Source: Candidatus Villigracilis proximus
Lineage (GTDB): Bacteria; Chloroflexota; Anaerolineae; Anaerolineales; Villigracilaceae
Assembly (NCBI GenBank): GCA_016715195.1
Contig: JADKBB010000012.1
Span: 43,083-107,082, forward strand
Reading direction: 5' to 3'
DNA: 64,000 nucleotides
Below, one piece after another: positions 61,504-64,000 of this stretch. The notes beneath the pieces are model-generated. The model was not told the DNA's origin. It saw only the letters and a program-made list of their open reading frames with translations, and ran no database searches. Position 1 is the first letter of the stretch; each line of letters begins with the position of its first letter. A program made the position numbers and the translations under genes.

Positions 61504-61902
61504 TCATGTACGGGAAGATGATTTGACCCCTGTAGACCGAAATACCAGCCAGTAAAAACAAACTGCATAAATTGCATACACAACCAGCGCCGCAAAAACG
61601 AAAAAGCTCATTTCATTGGATAATTGATATCGTAACAGAACCAGCATCCCCGTTAAGAAGTGACCGAAATTCGCAAGCGAAACCGGCCGCGCGTAAACGC
61701 CTCCGATCGTGCTGTCTTTGGCCGTCCAGTTCATCAGCGCCATGGAAAAATACAATGCGCCCATCAACTGCACCAGTACGGACAATATCCCTGTGGCTGC
61801 CGATCCCAGCGCAGATAATAAAACATCAGGCGCGAACAAGGCGAAGACTCCCGCAGACCCAAGCACAAGGCTGCTGGAGGTCATCAATATTTTTGTGTTC
61901 AT
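61504..61902 (-). CDS. Small four-pass membrane protein
   Basis: 132 residues with four predicted transmembrane segments (about 5-30, 35-60, 75-95, 100-122). SMALMNWTAKDSTIGGVYARPVS between the second and third segments and HFLTGMLVLLRYQ are the only distinctive stretches. It resembles small DoxX- or DUF-type integral proteins, without firm match. AGGAG 8 nt before the ATG. Function unknown. Confidence 0.65.
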   Translation of the reverse strand: MNTKILMTSSSLVLGSAGVFALFAPDVLLSALGSAATGILSVLVQLMGALYFSMALMNWTAKDSTIGGVYARPVSLANFGHFLTGMLVLLRYQLSNEMSFFVFAALVVYAIYAVCFYWLVFRSTGVKSSSRT

Positions 61903-61917
61903 AACCTGCTCCTGAAA

Positions 61918-62302
61918 CTATCGCATGTGAACATAACTCTGCGCCATATCCATCGCATCAGACAGGGTATCGGTAATTCCCGATGCGCCCTGCCGCGCCC
62001 AACTGGGGCCAGAATCCTGAATGTAATCCACCTGTTTCCAGGTCTCCACTTGGAATTTTCCATCGGGACGTTGTTTGATGACCGCCCGGGATTTTTTATC
62101 CGCAGACATGACGGTCTGCACCACCTGCGCTTCAGGCGTGGACTTTGGCCTGATACGCCTGCTTTGAGTGGATACCACGCTCAGACCGCTTCCGAGCAAG
62201 GCCAGCGCCGCAGCGATTCCAAAGGAGATCACATTCAGCAATAGCAATAGAGCAGCGAGGCCGACAAGAAACAGGCCGAAGGTGAAACAGAGTTTTATTC
62301 AT
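61918..62302 (-). CDS. Two-helix membrane protein with soluble tail (one frameshift)
   Basis: The main reading starts in the second half of a hydrophobic stretch. Removing one T at plus-strand 62284-62286 (AAA on this strand) links an upstream ATG at 62302, giving MNKTLFTFGLFLVGLAALLL and a second helix, followed by a soluble C-terminus with AVIKQRPDGKFQVETWKQVDY. Total about 127 residues. TAAAAT stands 6 nt before this ATG, with no Shine-Dalgarno. Family unknown. Confidence 0.6.
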
Positions 62303-62308
62303 AAGCGT

Positions 62309-62314
62309 ATTTTA
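62309..62314 (-). promoter_or_regulatory. -10 box 6 nt before a leaderless-type start
   Basis: On the minus strand, TAAAAT is followed by ACGCTT and the ATG at 62302. Fits the spacing shared by other genes in the window. Confidence 0.45.
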
Positions 62315-62377
62315 TATCTGACACAACACCAGAGAAAATCCCCCATTTGTTTATATTTTAAGAAACGAAGCCGGTTC

Positions 62378-62674
62378 TTATTTTTTCTTTTCCTCTTCCT
62401 GCTTACGCAATTTGCGTTTTTCTTCCTGCTGTTGTTCCAGCAGCAATTGTTCCTGACGACGCAGTTTTTGTTTCTCAACCTGCTGTTGATCGAGAAGCAG
62501 CCGTTCCTGTTGACGTTGTATCCGTTTCTCTTCCTGTTCCTGTTCCAGCTTTTCCTGTTCCTCTTTTTGCGGCTTTTGTTTTTGCCCCTGCTGCACATCA
62601 AGCTGTTGACGTTCCTCGTGGCGCTGCTTGCGCTTTTGTTCCCGCTCCAGTTCTTCCTGCTCGTCTTGTGTCAT
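62378..62674 (-). CDS. Gln/Glu/Lys/Arg-rich coiled-coil protein
   Basis: 98 residues made almost only of Gln, Glu, Lys, Arg and Leu, such as QEQLLLEQQQEEKRKLRKQE. Imperfect 11- to 14-residue repeats (LLLxQQQxEKxKLRxQEx) recur, matched by repeats in the DNA, so it arose by internal duplication. It should form a long charged coiled coil. AAGGAAAAT precedes the ATG. No known family. The opposite strand also has a long open reading of 197 codons, but this strand has the better ribosome binding site and fits its neighbours' direction. Confidence 0.55.
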   Translation of the reverse strand: MTQDEQEELEREQKRKQRHEERQQLDVQQGQKQKPQKEEQEKLEQEQEEKRIQRQQERLLLDQQQVEKQKLRRQEQLLLEQQQEEKRKLRKQEEEKKK

Positions 62675-62829
62675 TGTATTTTCCTTTTTTACTCATGGAC
62701 CTTACTCAAGGTCCAGACAGTCTGGCAAACTACATATCCGTGCTGTATTTTTATTCGTTAAACATTTTAGCATAGCAAAGGTTTCTACTCTAAAAACCCG
62801 GGATTTTTACGCTACAAAAAGAGCAGCCC

Positions 62830-63077
62830 ATGGGAACTACTGAACTGTTTGTTGAATTGATCGTGATTGGAATCGGGGCGTTCACCCAGGTTGATCTATA
62901 GCAGCAACGAGTATCTGGTCAACCTGATGTTCATTTGGGTAAATCTGTTGACCGTTTTTTTCCTTTTTTAGCTGGCTCACCTGGTACCAACTTCAAGATA
63001 CGCAATACCGGAGATTAAAAGACGACGCTGCTTTTCTTCGTGAAAAAGAAAAGCCCGCTGTGAAGCGTTCCAAATAG
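62830..63077 (+). pseudogene. Degraded small membrane protein gene
   Basis: An ATG at 62830 encodes MGTTELFVELIVIGIGAF and stops after 24 codons. Coding-like segments continue in other frames: a hydrophobic stretch (LVNLMFIWVNLLTVFFLF) and a C-terminal QYRRLKDDAAFLREKEKPA ending at 63077. Several frame changes are needed to join them, so it is either a decayed gene or a gene with multiple assembly errors. It looks like a two-helix membrane protein with charged tail. Confidence 0.45.
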
Positions 63078-63087
63078 GAAGTCTAAA

Positions 63088-63121
63088 ATTTGACCCTCTC
63101 CCATACAGGAGAGGGTCAAAT
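63088..63121. terminator. Bidirectional terminator
   Basis: A 14-bp perfect inverted repeat with arms ATTTGACCCTCTCC (63088-63101) and its complement (63108-63121) and a 6-nt loop, with A/T-rich flanks. It lies between the degraded gene and the minus-strand TspO-like gene. Confidence 0.85.
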
Positions 63122-63161
63122 CATTTACATCAAAAGCGGGATTAATTATTTATTTATTTGA

Positions 63162-63923
63162 TCAGGCTGTCGCGCGGCGGCGTTGGATGATGCTGTAGAG
63201 CGCGAGCCCAAGCACGAAGACGGTTGCGACCCAGGCGCTATTCGCGACCAGTGCTGTATCGGCCTGCTTTTGAGCGATCCCAGCGAAAGACCAAACCAAC
63301 ACGAAGGCGTAGCCGCTGTCCCTGCGTGTGACCGTCATGAGCAGACCAAGCAGACACGCAACAACCAGCATGACAACCGCCCAAGCCTGCGGCGCGAGTC
63401 CAAATCCATTCCAGTTGATGAAGTAAAGATAGTCGGTGACGTTGGCAACTGTGGCGACGGAGATCCAGCCGAGGTAGACGCTGAAAGGAACATCCACGCT
63501 CCATTTTTCAGCGGCGCTGACAGGCGTGCGCCCGACGTTGAGTTTGAGATAACTGGCGATGAGCAGACCGAGCAGGGTGAGCATGACCAGCACGCTCAAG
63601 CCGAACAGGTTGTAATGCCAGCAGAAAAGCCAGGCCGCGTTGAAGATGCCGCTTAAGGCAAATAAATATCCGAGCTTGCGCAGGCGTGGACTTTCCTTTT
63701 GATCGGCTCGAAATTGATAAATGCTGAATGCGATCCAGCCGATGTAGATGATGCCCCAAATGGCGAAGACGTACCCCGCAGGGACGAAGTAGACTTGAAA
63801 GCGGTCTGAGATCTCGCCTGTGTTCTGCCCGTTGAGCGGCAGGGTGCTGGCGAGGATGTTGACGGTCAGCGCGAGCAGGACGGATAGCGCATTGGCCAGT
63901 TGACGAAGTGTGTCTTTGTTCAT
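63162..63923 (-). CDS. TspO/MBR-like tryptophan-rich membrane protein
   Basis: 253 residues with about seven transmembrane segments and many Trp. LASTLPLNGQNTGEISDRFQ, then FVPAGYVFAIWGIIYIGWIAF, contains the W.iIYI segment of TspO-related proteins, and GYAFVLVWSFAGIAQKQ lies near the C-terminus. The protein is longer than standard TspO (about 160 residues), as in the extended tryptophan-rich group. The ATG at 63923 is chosen because GGAG lies 6 nt upstream; a start at 63935 is possible. Tetrapyrrole or isoprenoid ligand binding is known only for standard TspO. Confidence 0.78.
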   Translation of the reverse strand: MNKDTLRQLANALSVLLALTVNILASTLPLNGQNTGEISDRFQVYFVPAGYVFAIWGIIYIGWIAFSIYQFRADQKESPRLRKLGYLFALSGIFNAAWLFCWHYNLFGLSVLVMLTLLGLLIASYLKLNVGRTPVSAAEKWSVDVPFSVYLGWISVATVANVTDYLYFINWNGFGLAPQAWAVVMLVVACLLGLLMTVTRRDSGYAFVLVWSFAGIAQKQADTALVANSAWVATVFVLGLALYSIIQRRRATA

Positions 63924-64000
63924 GATGTTCTCCATAACGATGTGTTTGTCATAGGTTCATCATACGACTTCTTACTGTCAATTGCTATGATAAGCGGGGG

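Noticed and set aside
62168..62761. Open reading of 197 codons on the plus strand opposite the coiled-coil gene
   Set aside because: It consists mainly of Leu/Phe repeats produced by reading the repeated coiled-coil DNA backwards.
1..64000. CRISPR arrays, prophage genes or insertion sequences
   Set aside because: No regularly spaced direct repeats, cas genes, phage structural genes or transposase motifs were seen.

Overview
The window is a moderate-GC bacterial chromosome segment. It has a complete division and cell-wall (dcw) cluster, S-layer-homology exoproteins, Pro/Thr-rich secreted linkers, giant GAF/PAS sensor proteins, and a groES-groEL operon under CIRCE control. Together these suggest a Chloroflexota genome, most likely Anaerolineae. 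That assignment is inference: there is no rRNA in the window. No prophage, insertion sequence, CRISPR array or plasmid module was recognised.

Layout. 1-13.4 kb: dcw cluster on + (murF end, mraY, murD, ftsW, murG, cvpA-like, murC, murB, ddl, ftsQ, ftsA, ftsZ), tightly packed with overlapping starts and stops and closed by a strong terminator after ftsZ. 13.4-14.1 kb: two small membrane proteins. 14.3-24.1 kb: two very large cyclic-di-GMP proteins, one ending in HD-GYP (degradation) and one in GGDEF (synthesis), with a YcaQ-type glycosylase gene between them. 24.4-35.4 kb: TPR/Yip1 protein, RlmI-like methyltransferase, DUF58 plus transglutaminase pair, GNAT, YczE-like protein, membrane-anchored subtilase, alpha/beta hydrolase, PNPOx-like protein. 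35.4-38.7 kb: LysE, flavin monooxygenase, ABM monooxygenase and Fe-alcohol dehydrogenase operon. 38.9-41.1 kb: tRNA-Lys, thioredoxin, infC-rpmI-rplT. 41.1-46.9 kb: macro domain, SpoU methyltransferase, GIY-YIG-like protein, DUF711, then a compact minus-strand operon of two ArsR-type HTH-DUF2087 regulators flanking a GIY-YIG protein, then ilvE. 47-53.9 kb (minus): anchored Thr/Pro-linker protein, PPIase lipoprotein, groEL, groES, two TPR proteins. 54.8-59.1 kb: two secreted beta-helix proteins each ending in three SLH repeats. 59.2-63.9 kb (minus): small stress-type or unknown genes (51-residue basic protein, CsbD-like, Cys-rich unknown, eRF1-like, membrane proteins, Gln/Glu/Lys coiled coil) and a TspO-like protein.

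Main points for follow-up. (1) An in-frame palindromic repeat encodes about 18 to 20 extra residues inside MurD. (2) A complete HTH-DUF2087 / GIY-YIG / HTH-DUF2087 operon has a near-perfect 30-bp operator over its promoter. (3) Nine genes, most without a ribosome binding site, carry a -10-like box 6-7 nt before the ATG, which suggests frequent leaderless transcription. (4) infC appears to start at ATC. (5) At least ten single-base frameshifts, several in homopolymers, interrupt otherwise intact genes (murB, ftsQ, subtilase, GGDEF protein and others). Residual long-read assembly errors are the simplest explanation, so these genes are annotated here as reconstructed full-length loci.
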